NCBI GenBank assembly: GCA_030673955.1
Contig: DAOVBF010000075.1
Coordinates: 1 to 6,531, forward strand
Source: Deltaproteobacteria bacterium
GTDB taxonomy: Bacteria > Myxococcota_A > UBA9160 > SZUA-336
Direction: 5' to 3'
DNA length: 6,531 bases
Position 1 is the first letter of the stretch; every line of letters begins with the position of its first letter. Positions 1-6,146 of this stretch are shown here, piece by piece. The notes beneath the pieces are model-generated. The model made no database searches, was not told the DNA's origin, and saw only the letters and a list, made by a program, of their open reading frames with translations. The translations under genes were made by a program, and so were the position numbers.

Positions 1-1068
1 GCCGGCGCGATCTTGATCGGGAAGACCAACACACCCGAGTTCGGGCTTTTGCCGGTCACCGACAACGTGCTCTTCGGCCCGACGAAGAACCCCTGGAACC
101 TCGAGCACAACACGGGCGGCTCGAGCGGCGGCTCCGCCGCGGCGGTCGCGAGCGGCATGGGCCCACTGGCCAGCGGCAGCGACGGAGGCGGCTCGATCCG
201 GATCCCCTCCTCGTTCTGCGGAGTGTTCGGGATCAAGCCACACCTCGGGCGCGCGGCTCAACTCCACTTTCCAGCGGGCTGGGAGAGCCTGTCGTGCGTG
301 GGACCCATCGCCCGTAGCGTCCGCGACGCGGCCCGCATGCTGGATGTGATCTCGGGTCCCTCGTCGACCGATCGCTGGAGCCTTCCCGCCACGGGAGAGC
401 GCTTCGAAGAGGCGTGCACAGGCGATGCGCGTGGACTCCGTCTCGCCTGGTCGCCCGATCTGGGACACGTGCCGGTCGAGCCCGAGGTACGACAGGCCTG
501 TGCGGAGGCCGTACGTCGCATCGAGAAGCTCGGCTGCAGCGTGTCGGAGGTTTCTCTCGAGCTGGAGGACCTGTCCTGGGTGCTGTCCGCGATCGTGATC
601 TGTGAGACCGCGACCTCCCTGGAGGCGCAGCGCGAGGAGTGGGAGAAGGTCCTGTTCCCGCCGCTGCGCGGATTCCTCGTCGCGGAGGATCAGCTCACCT
701 ACAAGGATCTGCAACGCGCACACTGGAGGCGCGAGCAGTTGATGCGGGAGCTCGCACCGCTCTTCGAGGAGTACGACGCGTTGCTCACCCCCCAGGTGCC
801 CGTTACGGCGCCGAAGAACGGCACCCTCGGCCCCGACGAGGTCAACGGAAAGCCGGTCGGTCCGCTGGGCTGGCTCGGCTTCACCTTTCCCTTCAACCTG
901 ACCGGACAGCCCGCGGCGTCGGTCCCGATCGGGTTCGGAGACGACAACCTGCCCATCGGACTTCAGCTCGTAGGACGGCGCTTCGGTGAGGCGACGCTCC
1001 TCCGCCTGGCCTCCGCCTACGAGGCCGCCTACCCGTGGGCAGAGCGCCGTCCTGTCGTGTCCGAGTAG
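1..1068 (+). CDS. Amidase-signature family hydrolase, 5'-truncated by window edge
   Basis: The frame is open from base 1, so the N-terminus lies outside the window; 355 C-terminal residues are visible and end at the TAG at 1066-1068. The protein belongs to the amidase-signature family (GatA, fatty-acid amide hydrolase, bacterial amidases), which hydrolyses carboxamides with a Ser-cisSer-Lys triad in the cytoplasm. The glycine/serine-rich signature is plain: GGSSGGSAAAVASG (from about base 115) carries the cis-Ser, and SDGGGSIRIPSSFCGVFGIK (from about base 178) carries the nucleophilic Ser in GGGSIR. The catalytic Lys normally lies further N-terminal and is not visible. The C-terminus is typical: a GQPAASVPIGF segment, then GLQLVGRRFGEATLLRLASAYE. 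Substrate cannot be read from sequence; GatA itself is unlikely because no gatB or gatC is adjacent, though this is weak evidence. The amidohydrolase downstream is on the same strand, 168 bp away, and could be a catabolic partner, which is inference. Confidence 0.93.
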   Translation, partial: AGAILIGKTNTPEFGLLPVTDNVLFGPTKNPWNLEHNTGGSSGGSAAAVASGMGPLASGSDGGGSIRIPSSFCGVFGIKPHLGRAAQLHFPAGWESLSCVGPIARSVRDAARMLDVISGPSSTDRWSLPATGERFEEACTGDARGLRLAWSPDLGHVPVEPEVRQACAEAVRRIEKLGCSVSEVSLELEDLSWVLSAIVICETATSLEAQREEWEKVLFPPLRGFLVAEDQLTYKDLQRAHWRREQLMRELAPLFEEYDALLTPQVPVTAPKNGTLGPDEVNGKPVGPLGWLGFTFPFNLTGQPAASVPIGFGDDNLPIGLQLVGRRFGEATLLRLASAYEAAYPWAERRPVVSE

Positions 1069-1237
1069 GAGGTGCGAACGAAGCGAAGCGGCGGGGCCCG
1101 TAGCTCGGCTCCCGCTCGACGAGCGCCCGGACCACCGGCAACGCGCTCCTCGCCGCACCGTCCCGGGATGGGTCTAATTACCCTCGATTAAACCTGCTTG
1201 TCATCCGTGGCTCGGCAGCGGAGAATGGAGTCCGGAC

Positions 1238-2388
1238 ATGGACATGCCACGTTTTTGGGGGGGGGGCTTAGCCATGCGCAGCGGACGTAGAGTTCTGGAC
1301 TCCGACGCCCACCAGATGGAGCCGCAGTCGATGTGGGAGACCTACATCGATCCACGCTTCCGATCGGAGGCGCCGCGGCTGCGGGACGTCGGCCCACATC
1401 GTACGATGACCGTCGAGGGGGAGCCCCTCACCGCCCAGTATGGCAAGTACCCCTTCGCGTCGGCCGAGTTCCTTGCGGCGTTGGCGCGCGGCATGCAGCG
1501 CTTCAAGAAGGCGCGGCTTGCGGGCTTCGACGCCGAGAGCCGCCTGCGCGACATGGACGAGGTAGGGGTGGACGTCCAGATCCTGCATCCGACGGTCGGC
1601 GCCCAGCTTCTGGGCAGGGAGTTCAAGAACCCGGAGCTTCTGGCCGCGTGCTGCCGCGCCTACAACGATTGGAGCGCGGAGTACTGCGGCGCGGCCCCAC
1701 AGCGACTGCGCTGGGCGGCCATGTTGCCCTTCCAGAACATCGACCTGGCTATCGAGGAGGCACACCGCAGCGCCGAGGCCGGTGCGGTGGCCTTCTACCT
1801 GCGACCGAATCCGATCGAGGGCCGAAACCTCTACTACAAGGACCACCTGCGCCTGTGGGCGGAGATCGAGACGTTGGCGAAGCCGATCTGCATCCATGAC
1901 TCCGGCTCCCCCCGCCTGCCGTCCTTCGGTGATCGCCTGGACACGCACACCACCGGCCACATTGTGGCGCACCCGTTCGAAGCCATGGTCGCGATGATGA
2001 GCTTGATTTGGTACGGCGTTCTCGAACGCTTTCCCAAGCTGCGCGTGGTGCACGTCGAAGCGGATGCCGGTTGGCTGCCCTACTGGCTCCAGCGCATGGA
2101 GCAGCACTGGGACTTCTCGGGCAACGCGGAGCACCCCGACTTGACGATGCGCCCCACGGAGTACTTCAAGCGAAATTTCTTCGTGGGGTGTCGCGGAGAT
2201 GAGACGACACTGCGCAGCGTGGTCGAGCTCACGGGCGATGAGAACATCCTCTTCAACACCGACTACCCCCACTCGGACGGCACCTGCCGTGGGGAATGCG
2301 CCGCCTGGAGGGTCAGGCCATTCCGGACGAGAGCAAGCGGAAGATCTTCTGGGACAACGCCGCGCGGGTCTTCGGTCTGGCGGAGTGA
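1238..2388 (+). CDS. Metal-dependent amidohydrolase (PF04909/ACMSD-like), frameshifted near its 3' end
   Basis: This is an amidohydrolase-2 TIM-barrel enzyme of the ACMSD/decarboxylase-hydrolase group. Visible motifs, numbered from the ATG at 1238, are: VLDSDAHQMEP (19-29, N-terminal metal-binding D-x-D-x-H region), ICIHDSG (His220), HPFEAM (His246), VHVEADAGWLPYWLQRME (271-288) and NTDYPHSDG (catalytic-type Asp342). After SDGT the raw frame becomes non-homologous and stops at 2425. Reading on in frame 1 from 2287 gives PWGMRRLEGQAIPDESKRK, then IFWDNAARVFGLAE and TGA at 2386-2388, the normal family C-terminus. One missing G between 2286 and 2287 would restore T-W-P-W-G-M and a protein of about 383 residues. 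Possible in-frame starts are 1238 (GGAG at 1227-1230, 7-nt spacing), 1244 and 1274; the last removes 12 residues that include a run of three Gly encoded by G10, and better matches the usual family N-terminus. The substrate is unknown. As assembled the gene is either a recent pseudogene or carries a sequencing indel. Confidence 0.85.
1257..1266 (+). repeat. G10 homopolymer (after T5) between alternative amidohydrolase starts
   Basis: Five T (1252-1256) are followed by ten G (1257-1266). The tract lies after the ATGs at 1238 and 1244 and before the in-frame ATG at 1274. If translation begins at 1238 or 1244, any change of tract length by one or two bases puts the gene out of frame. If it begins at 1274 the tract is leader sequence and may itself act as a G-rich ribosome-binding stretch 7 nt upstream. 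Such a run is also a classic place for sequencing error. Confidence 0.9.
2285..2290 (+). other. Frameshift site (apparent one-base G deletion) in the amidohydrolase
   Basis: The codons read GGC ACC TGC CGT in the raw frame, where the family expects Gly-Thr-Trp-Pro-Trp. Adding one G after base 2286 gives TGG CCG TGG GGA ATG and restores a family-typical C-terminus through the TGA at 2386. There is no X-XXY-YYZ slippery heptamer here, and a -1 slip would give Cys rather than the expected Trp, so programmed frameshifting is unlikely. Confidence 0.8.
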
Positions 2389-2451
2389 GGTACTTGTCAC
2401 ACCCACGCCGCTCGTAGCAGAATAGCCGTGCCAAGGAAAGAGTAGCGGGAG

Positions 2452-3510
2452 ATGCGACGAGGACCTTTCACGATCATCGACAGCGGAAGGGTGTCGAAGG
2501 TCGATGCCACGCTAAGCCACGATACGGTCTGTCTCTCATTCAACGCATTGAAGACGGCGCTCGGATGGGAGCACAAGCTGGAGGGTCTGTGCAAAGGCGA
2601 CGTGTGCGTTCCGGTGAGCGAAGAGGTGGACGTGATCTCCGATGACGGGGTGGACCTGGTGGCCTTCGCGGAGCTGATCACCCGCCCCCTGGCGTTCGAC
2701 AGCGAGGAGCGGGTCGCGTACCTCGGTGAATCGGTTGCCGACCAATCCGCGATGCTCGCGTCCCTCCAAGCTCCTGATTTCACCCTGCCCGATCTCGACG
2801 GCACCCTGCACTCCCTCTCGGATTATCGCGGGAGAAAAGTCCTGCTGGTCGCCTACGCATCCTGGTGCGGGTGCCGTGAGGACCTGCCGGTCTGGCAGGA
2901 GATGCACGAGGAACTCAAGGATTACGGCTTTACGGTGATCAGCGTGGCGCTGGACAAAGCCGCCGAGGACGTCCGGCCTTATATCGAGAAGGCCAAGCCC
3001 CAGCATCCCAGCTTGATCGATCCGGAGCACCGGGTCGCCCACCTGTATGGCATCATCAACGTCTCGACGGTGATCTGGATCGACGAAGAGGGACGCATCG
3101 TCCGGCCGAACGCGATCGAGTACGGGAGCGATCTGTTCAAGGAGTTCCACGGGCAGGAGGCGGCACCCCATCTCGATGCCCTGCGCACCTGGGTGAAGGA
3201 GGGCAAGCTTCCTGCTGAACCGGACGAGGTTCGCGCTCAGCAGATGCTGCCCACCGCCGACGAGCAGCTCGCACGCGCCGAGTTCTCACTGGCCTGGCAT
3301 CTTCATGAGGCCGGCAAGACCGAAGCCGCGGAACGACACTTCGAGCGCGCCGGCGAGTTCTCACCCTTCGACTGGACCATCCGCCGGGGATCGATGCCCA
3401 TCCGCGGCATAGATCCCATGGGCCCGGAGTTCTTCGAGATCTTCGAGGAGTGGAAGGCGGCGGGCAAGCCTACCTATCGGACCCGAGCCCTCGGGAATCA
3501 ACGGCTATAG
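2452..3510 (+). CDS. Thioredoxin-fold redoxin (AhpC/TSA-TlpA type) with Cys-Gly-Cys motif and extra N- and C-terminal parts
   Basis: The 352-residue protein has three parts. Residues 1-100 form an extension with Cys27 and a GLCKGDVCVPV segment (Cys47, Cys52). Residues about 106-250 are a redoxin domain: APDFTLPDLDGTLHSLSDYR (107-126), then VLLVAYASWCGCREDLPVW (130-148), GFTVISVALD and WIDEEGRIVRPNAI. Residues about 270-345 are helical and TPR-like (EQLARAEFSLAWHLHEAGKT, EAAERHFERA). Family enzymes reduce disulfides or peroxides. The active site here is W-C139-G-C141-R, a CXC rather than CXXC arrangement, and the usual cis-Pro in the GVPTTFLID-like segment is Ser205 (NVSTVIWID). No signal peptide or lipobox is visible, so a cytosolic protein is inferred. 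The start is the ATG at 2452; a purine-rich AAGGAAAG lies at 2433-2440, rather distant, so the start is only fairly sure. The repaired amidohydrolase stop lies 63 bp upstream. The exact role is unknown. Confidence 0.88.
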   Translation: MRRGPFTIIDSGRVSKVDATLSHDTVCLSFNALKTALGWEHKLEGLCKGDVCVPVSEEVDVISDDGVDLVAFAELITRPLAFDSEERVAYLGESVADQSAMLASLQAPDFTLPDLDGTLHSLSDYRGRKVLLVAYASWCGCREDLPVWQEMHEELKDYGFTVISVALDKAAEDVRPYIEKAKPQHPSLIDPEHRVAHLYGIINVSTVIWIDEEGRIVRPNAIEYGSDLFKEFHGQEAAPHLDALRTWVKEGKLPAEPDEVRAQQMLPTADEQLARAEFSLAWHLHEAGKTEAAERHFERAGEFSPFDWTIRRGSMPIRGIDPMGPEFFEIFEEWKAAGKPTYRTRALGNQRL

Positions 3511-3525
3511 TGCACCGCGAGCCCG

Positions 3526-4326
3526 CTAGCCGATGATGAGGTCGGAGAGAACCCGCAAGGCGCGAGCCATGCGCGGACCATACCAGCTGAGCAGCTCGCC
3601 CTCCACGACGTGGATCCGGCCGTCGCGCGCGGCCGGACACTCGAGATCCAGCAACTCCAGACGATCTTCCTCCCCGAACGCGTAGGGCTCGGTGGGCAGC
3701 AGAATCACGTCCGGCTGCGCCGCGGCCAAGCGTGCGGTATCGACGCGTGGGTAGCGGCGCAGCTCGTGCGCGAAGGGGTTAGTGCCGCCGCTCTGCACCA
3801 GCATGTCATGGGCAAACGTGTCCCCCCCCACCGCCATGTAGGGCCTCTTCCAGATCAGCGCGACGACCCGCGGGCGCGGCTCCGGCGTTTGCGCCTTCGC
3901 GATCGCCCAGGCCTGCTCGACCTCCTCGATGATGACCTGCGCGCGAGCCTCCGTTCGGGTGAGGGCTCCGAGCGCGCGGATCTCATCGACGGCCTCCCGC
4001 ACGGTGCGCGCATACAGGACGAAGACGCCAACGCCCGCAGCCTCGAGCCTCTCCACGTCGCGACGCCGGTTCTCCTCCTTGTTGGCGAGGACGAGGTCGG
4101 GCCGCAGCTCCGCGATTCGCTCCAGAGAGGGGTTCTTCGTGCCTCCGACACGCGTCTTCGCCTGCACCGCCTCCGCGGGATGGACGCAGAAGTCCGTCAC
4201 CCCGACGATCCGATCGTCGACCTCGAGCGCGAAGAGCGTTTCCGTGATCGAGGGTACGAGCGAGACCATGCGCCGAGGCGGCTCCGAAAAAAGGTGCTCC
4301 CGCCCGAGCGCGTCCCTCAGGCGCAC
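3526..4326 (-). CDS. Helical-backbone metal receptor (BtuF/FecB-type periplasmic-binding fold), no signal peptide
   Basis: The 266-residue product has the fold of the cobalamin/siderophore-binding proteins of ABC transporters (PF01497). Hallmarks are RMVSLVPSITETLFAL (19-34), VGGTKNPSLERIAELRPDLV (60-79), RDVERLEAAGVGVFVLY, PYMAVGGDTFAHDMLVQSGG (162-181), AAAQPDVILL and SWYGPRMARAL near the C-terminus. The fold binds metal complexes such as cobalamin or Fe-siderophores between two lobes joined by a long helix. The protein begins directly with the domain (MRLRDALGREHLFSEPPRRM), with no signal peptide or lipobox, and no permease or ATPase gene is in view. It may therefore be a cytosolic homologue or an orphan receptor; ligand unknown. 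The start is the GTG at 4326, chosen because GGAGGG (4338-4333 on the - strand) sits 6 nt upstream; no in-frame ATG precedes it. It is tail to tail with the redoxin, 15 bp apart, and divergent from yjbQ. A leader rich in inverted repeats precedes it. Confidence 0.88.
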   Translation of the reverse strand: MRLRDALGREHLFSEPPRRMVSLVPSITETLFALEVDDRIVGVTDFCVHPAEAVQAKTRVGGTKNPSLERIAELRPDLVLANKEENRRRDVERLEAAGVGVFVLYARTVREAVDEIRALGALTRTEARAQVIIEEVEQAWAIAKAQTPEPRPRVVALIWKRPYMAVGGDTFAHDMLVQSGGTNPFAHELRRYPRVDTARLAAAQPDVILLPTEPYAFGEEDRLELLDLECPAARDGRIHVVEGELLSWYGPRMARALRVLSDLIIG

Positions 4327-4338
4327 ATCCGACCCTCC

Positions 4339-4407
4339 CCCGGAGGAGGGGAGCTTTGCTCCGTTACCCCCAGGGCTCCAGCCCGCCCCGGCCAGCCCTC
4401 CTCCGGG
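4339..4407 (-). promoter_or_regulatory. Compound inverted repeat in the btuF-like leader, next to its Shine-Dalgarno
   Basis: A perfect 12-bp inverted repeat, CCCGGAGGAGGG (4339-4350) and CCCTCCTCCGGG (4396-4407), encloses two smaller hairpins: GAGC-TTT-GCTC (4351-4361) and GGGCT-CC-AGCCC (4373-4384). On the - strand its 3' arm ends exactly where the Shine-Dalgarno GGAGGG (4338-4333) of the btuF-like gene begins. The same 3' arm can pair locally with the Shine-Dalgarno (CCTCC-GGG-GGAGG, 4346-4334), so the long stem and the occluding hairpin are mutually exclusive. This layout suggests a possible translational switch. No cobalamin-riboswitch B12 box (GCCACTG) is visible, and a repeat element of another kind is possible. 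Confidence 0.45.
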
Positions 4408-4448
4408 CCCCCGGCCCTCCCCTCGACAGCGCGTCTTGCCACGTCGAG

Positions 4449-4490
4449 GCTTCCGTGGAAGCTTTGCCCGAGGTGCCTGCCTGAGGCACC
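4449..4490. repeat. Two adjacent hairpins upstream of yjbQ
   Basis: GCTTCC-GT-GGAAGC (4449-4462, 6-bp stem) is followed by GGTGCCT-GCCTG-AGGCACC (4472-4490, 7-bp stem, 5-nt loop). The second hairpin ends 21 nt before the probable yjbQ ATG and just before a GGTGAGG ribosome-binding stretch. They could act in the yjbQ leader or, read the other way, in the btuF-like leader. No T run follows either. Confidence 0.4.
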
Positions 4491-4511
4491 GATGGTGAGG
4501 TGGCCCAAAAC

Positions 4512-4934
4512 ATGAAGAGCTTTCGCAAGATCATCGAAATGTCGGTACCCAAGCGCATGGACTTCATCAACCTCACGCCCGAGGTCGAGAAGGCCGTTAC
4601 CGCGAGCAAGATCCGCGAGGGACTTTGCCTCGTGAACGCCATGCACATCACCGCGAGCGTCTTCATCAACGACGATGAGCCAGGCCTGCACGAGGACTAC
4701 GCGCGCTGGCTCGAAGAACTCGCGCCCTTCGATCCCAGTCCCGAGCGCTACCACCACAACCGAACCGGCGAGGACAACGGCGACGCACACCACAAGCGTC
4801 AAGTCATGGGCCGCGAGGTGGTCGTAGCGGTGACGAACGGCCGTCTGGACTTCGGGCCCTGGGAGCAGATCTTCTACGGTGAGTTCGACGGACAGCGCCG
4901 CAAGCGTGTGCTGATCAAGATCATCGGGGAGTGA
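4512..4934 (+). CDS. yjbQ: YjbQ-family (UPF0047, TIGR00149) protein, secondary thiamine-phosphate synthase-like
   Basis: A 140-residue protein from the ATG at 4512, matching the usual ~130-140-residue length of this single-domain family. Family features are the [20 protein letters not shown] segment (44-63; family form PHTTAALxINExExGLxxD), YHHN (80-83), [12 protein letters not shown] (89-100; family form NxDAHLKxxLLG), and the C-terminal [16 protein letters not shown] (112-127; family form LGTWQxIxxxExDGPR). E. coli YjbQ has a weak thiamine-phosphate synthase activity that can bypass thiE loss; the physiological role is not settled. The protein should be cytosolic and oligomeric. A GTG at 4500 is also in frame and would add four residues, but GAGG at 4497-4500 better serves the ATG, although with an 11-nt spacing. 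Its TGA (4932-4934) is only 2 bp from the stop of the converging NIF3 gene. Confidence 0.9.
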   Translation: MKSFRKIIEMSVPKRMDFINLTPEVEKAVTASKIREGLCLVNAMHITASVFINDDEPGLHEDYARWLEELAPFDPSPERYHHNRTGEDNGDAHHKRQVMGREVVVAVTNGRLDFGPWEQIFYGEFDGQRRKRVLIKIIGE

Positions 4935-4936
4935 GC

Positions 4937-6052
4937 TCAGCCGGGCCGGCGCCACGGATCCGGATCCAGTTCGAGGAGGCTCCGGCACGGCGGCGCGACC
5001 GCGGCGAGGATCGCGAAGAGCTGCTGCAGGCCCGGCCGCTCGGTGGCCGCGTGGCCCGGATCGATCAGGCAGAGACCCCGGTCCAACGCCTGTCGCGCGC
5101 GGTGGTGCGTGAGGTCTCCCGTCACGACAACATCGGCCCCCGCATCCGCCGCCTGCATCAGGAAGTCCGCACCCGAACCCGGCAGGACCGCGACTTGCTC
5201 GATCGGCCGGGCGGGATCTCCCGCCAGTCGCAGAGCAGGATCACCGAGGGCCTCCGCCACCCGCTCGCCGAAGCTCGCGAGTGTGCTACCGGGAGCGATG
5301 CGCCCGATCCTTCCGACCATCCCGGCATCGCCGCGCCGGTCGTACACGTCGAAGGCGGGTTCTTCATACGGGTGAGCCGCGACGAGCGCCCGCAAGACCG
5401 CCGCCTCTCGCGCACGCGGTGCCACAAACTCGAGTCGCACCTCTGCCTCCCGGTTGAGCGTTCCCCCAGCACCCACCACGGGTCGGGTGCCCTCGCCCGC
5501 GAAGAACGTTCCGATGCCCTCGCCGCGGTAGGAGCAGTGCGTGTAGTTCCCGATCGTGCCCGCCCCCGCTTTCGTCACGGCCTCCAGCACCGCGTCGGCC
5601 GCTTCGCTCGGTAGGAAGGTGACGACCTTCAGGCTGTCCGGACCGTAAAGCGGCCCGAATCCCTGCACATCTTCGAGGCCGAGCGCATCAGCCAGCGCTT
5701 CGGCGGTCCCTCCCGACGCGACGTCGAAGTTCGTGTGGACCACCGCCAGCGCGACGCCCGCGCGTACGAGACGCAGGGCACGACCCGCGGGGTCGCGGCC
5801 AGCCACGAGGCGCGTGGTGGGCCGGAACAACAGCGGGTGGTAGCTCACCAGGAGCTCGACCGGCTCGGCTTCGAGCGCGCTCACGATTGCCTCGGTCACC
5901 TCGTGGCAGAGCGCGGTGCGGTGTGCTGGTGCCGCCGGATCGCCGAGCTGCAGGCCGACGGGATCCCAGCCACCCGCCTTCTCCCAGGGCGCACGCTGTC
6001 CGAGGGTCTTCAAGACCTGCGAGATGGTCCGCACGCCCGTCACGCGCCGCAT
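4937..6052 (-). CDS. NIF3-like dinuclear metal-centre protein, three-domain (YqfO-type) form
   Basis: A NIF3/YbgI/YqfO homologue (PF01784) of about 371 residues, the longer form in which a PII/CutA-like domain is inserted between the two halves of the metal-binding domain. Seen, numbered from the ATG at 6052: EKAGGWDPVGLQLGD; SYHPLLF (His72); AVVHTNFDVASGG (His106, Asp110); the inserted domain, with GTIGNYTHCSYRGEGIGTF (165-183) and AAHPYEEPAFDVY; then VVVTGDLTHHRARQALDRG (Asp313, His316/317) and LIDPGHAATE (His334, Glu338). These are the ligands of a two-metal centre in a toroidal hexamer. Its biochemical role remains unsettled (hydrolase-like, GTP-cyclohydrolase-like names are used). The first His of the usual HHP pair is Tyr, as in SYHPP of eukaryotic NIF3L1. 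The start is uncertain: GTG at 6091 adds 13 residues, GTG at 6034 removes six; none has a strong Shine-Dalgarno, and ATG 6052 is chosen by family length. It is divergent from the selenoprotein gene. Confidence 0.9.
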   Translation of the reverse strand: MRRVTGVRTISQVLKTLGQRAPWEKAGGWDPVGLQLGDPAAPAHRTALCHEVTEAIVSALEAEPVELLVSYHPLLFRPTTRLVAGRDPAGRALRLVRAGVALAVVHTNFDVASGGTAEALADALGLEDVQGFGPLYGPDSLKVVTFLPSEAADAVLEAVTKAGAGTIGNYTHCSYRGEGIGTFFAGEGTRPVVGAGGTLNREAEVRLEFVAPRAREAAVLRALVAAHPYEEPAFDVYDRRGDAGMVGRIGRIAPGSTLASFGERVAEALGDPALRLAGDPARPIEQVAVLPGSGADFLMQAADAGADVVVTGDLTHHRARQALDRGLCLIDPGHAATERPGLQQLFAILAAVAPPCRSLLELDPDPWRRPG

Positions 6053-6113
6053 GATACCGCGTAGCGAGTTCAAACGCGCTCCAGCCCACACGGCAGGCGG
6101 TGCATGCCTCGGT

Positions 6114-6119
6114 TAGAAT
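6114..6119 (+). promoter_or_regulatory. Candidate -10 element (TAGAAT) for the SelW-like gene
   Basis: TAGAAT differs from the sigma-70 -10 consensus by one base. It would place the transcription start near 6126, about 20 nt before the SelW-like ATG. The matching -35 position (about 6090-6095, ACGGCA, 18-bp spacer) matches only three of six consensus bases, so this is tentative. Confidence 0.3.
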
Positions 6120-6121
6120 AC

Positions 6122-6133
6122 CGCTACGTAGCG
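6122..6133. promoter_or_regulatory. Perfect 12-bp palindrome CGCTACGTAGCG, possible operator
   Basis: The palindrome lies between the candidate -10 and the Shine-Dalgarno of the SelW-like gene, over the expected transcription start. A related half-site, GCGTAGCG, occurs at 6059-6066 by the NIF3 start. A regulator binding here could act on the divergent pair, but no family is recognised. Confidence 0.35.
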
Positions 6134-6146
6134 TAGGGGGTTCGCA

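Noticed and set aside
1113..1125. CGCTC-GAC-GAGCG hairpin as an amidase terminator
   Set aside because: Only a 5-bp stem with a 3-nt loop and no T run; too weak to call.
2280..2292. Programmed frameshift in the amidohydrolase
   Set aside because: No slippery heptamer, and shifting would still lose the expected Trp; a base deletion explains it better.
1268..2434. 388-codon open frame on the - strand
   Set aside because: It lies opposite the amidohydrolase, whose motifs are clear in the + frame; the - strand product has low-complexity, Arg-rich sequence typical of a GC-rich shadow frame.
3822..3829. C8 run in the btuF-like gene as a phase-variation or error site
   Set aside because: The reading frame continues correctly on both sides and encodes the expected AVGGDTF motif, so there is no sign of length change.
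4327..4499. Cobalamin riboswitch ahead of the btuF-like gene
   Set aside because: I find no B12 box (GCCACTG) or the conserved core blocks on the - strand; the structure noted is described as a possible unknown element only.
4449..4511. TPP riboswitch ahead of yjbQ, suggested by the thiamine link and a CTGAGG near 4481
   Set aside because: The conserved CTGAGA and the ACCTGATC/GGATAATACC blocks of THI elements are absent; the sequence is a simple 7-bp hairpin.
3610..4515. 301-codon + strand open frame
   Set aside because: It is antisense to the btuF-like gene, which has full family motifs and a proper ribosome site; no recognisable domain in the + frame.
4317..4988. 223-codon - strand open frame across the yjbQ region
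   Set aside because: It is antisense to yjbQ, whose family motifs are clear; the part outside yjbQ translates inverted repeats.
4931..5614. 227-codon + strand open frame
   Set aside because: Shadow of the NIF3 gene; Arg-rich with no domain features.
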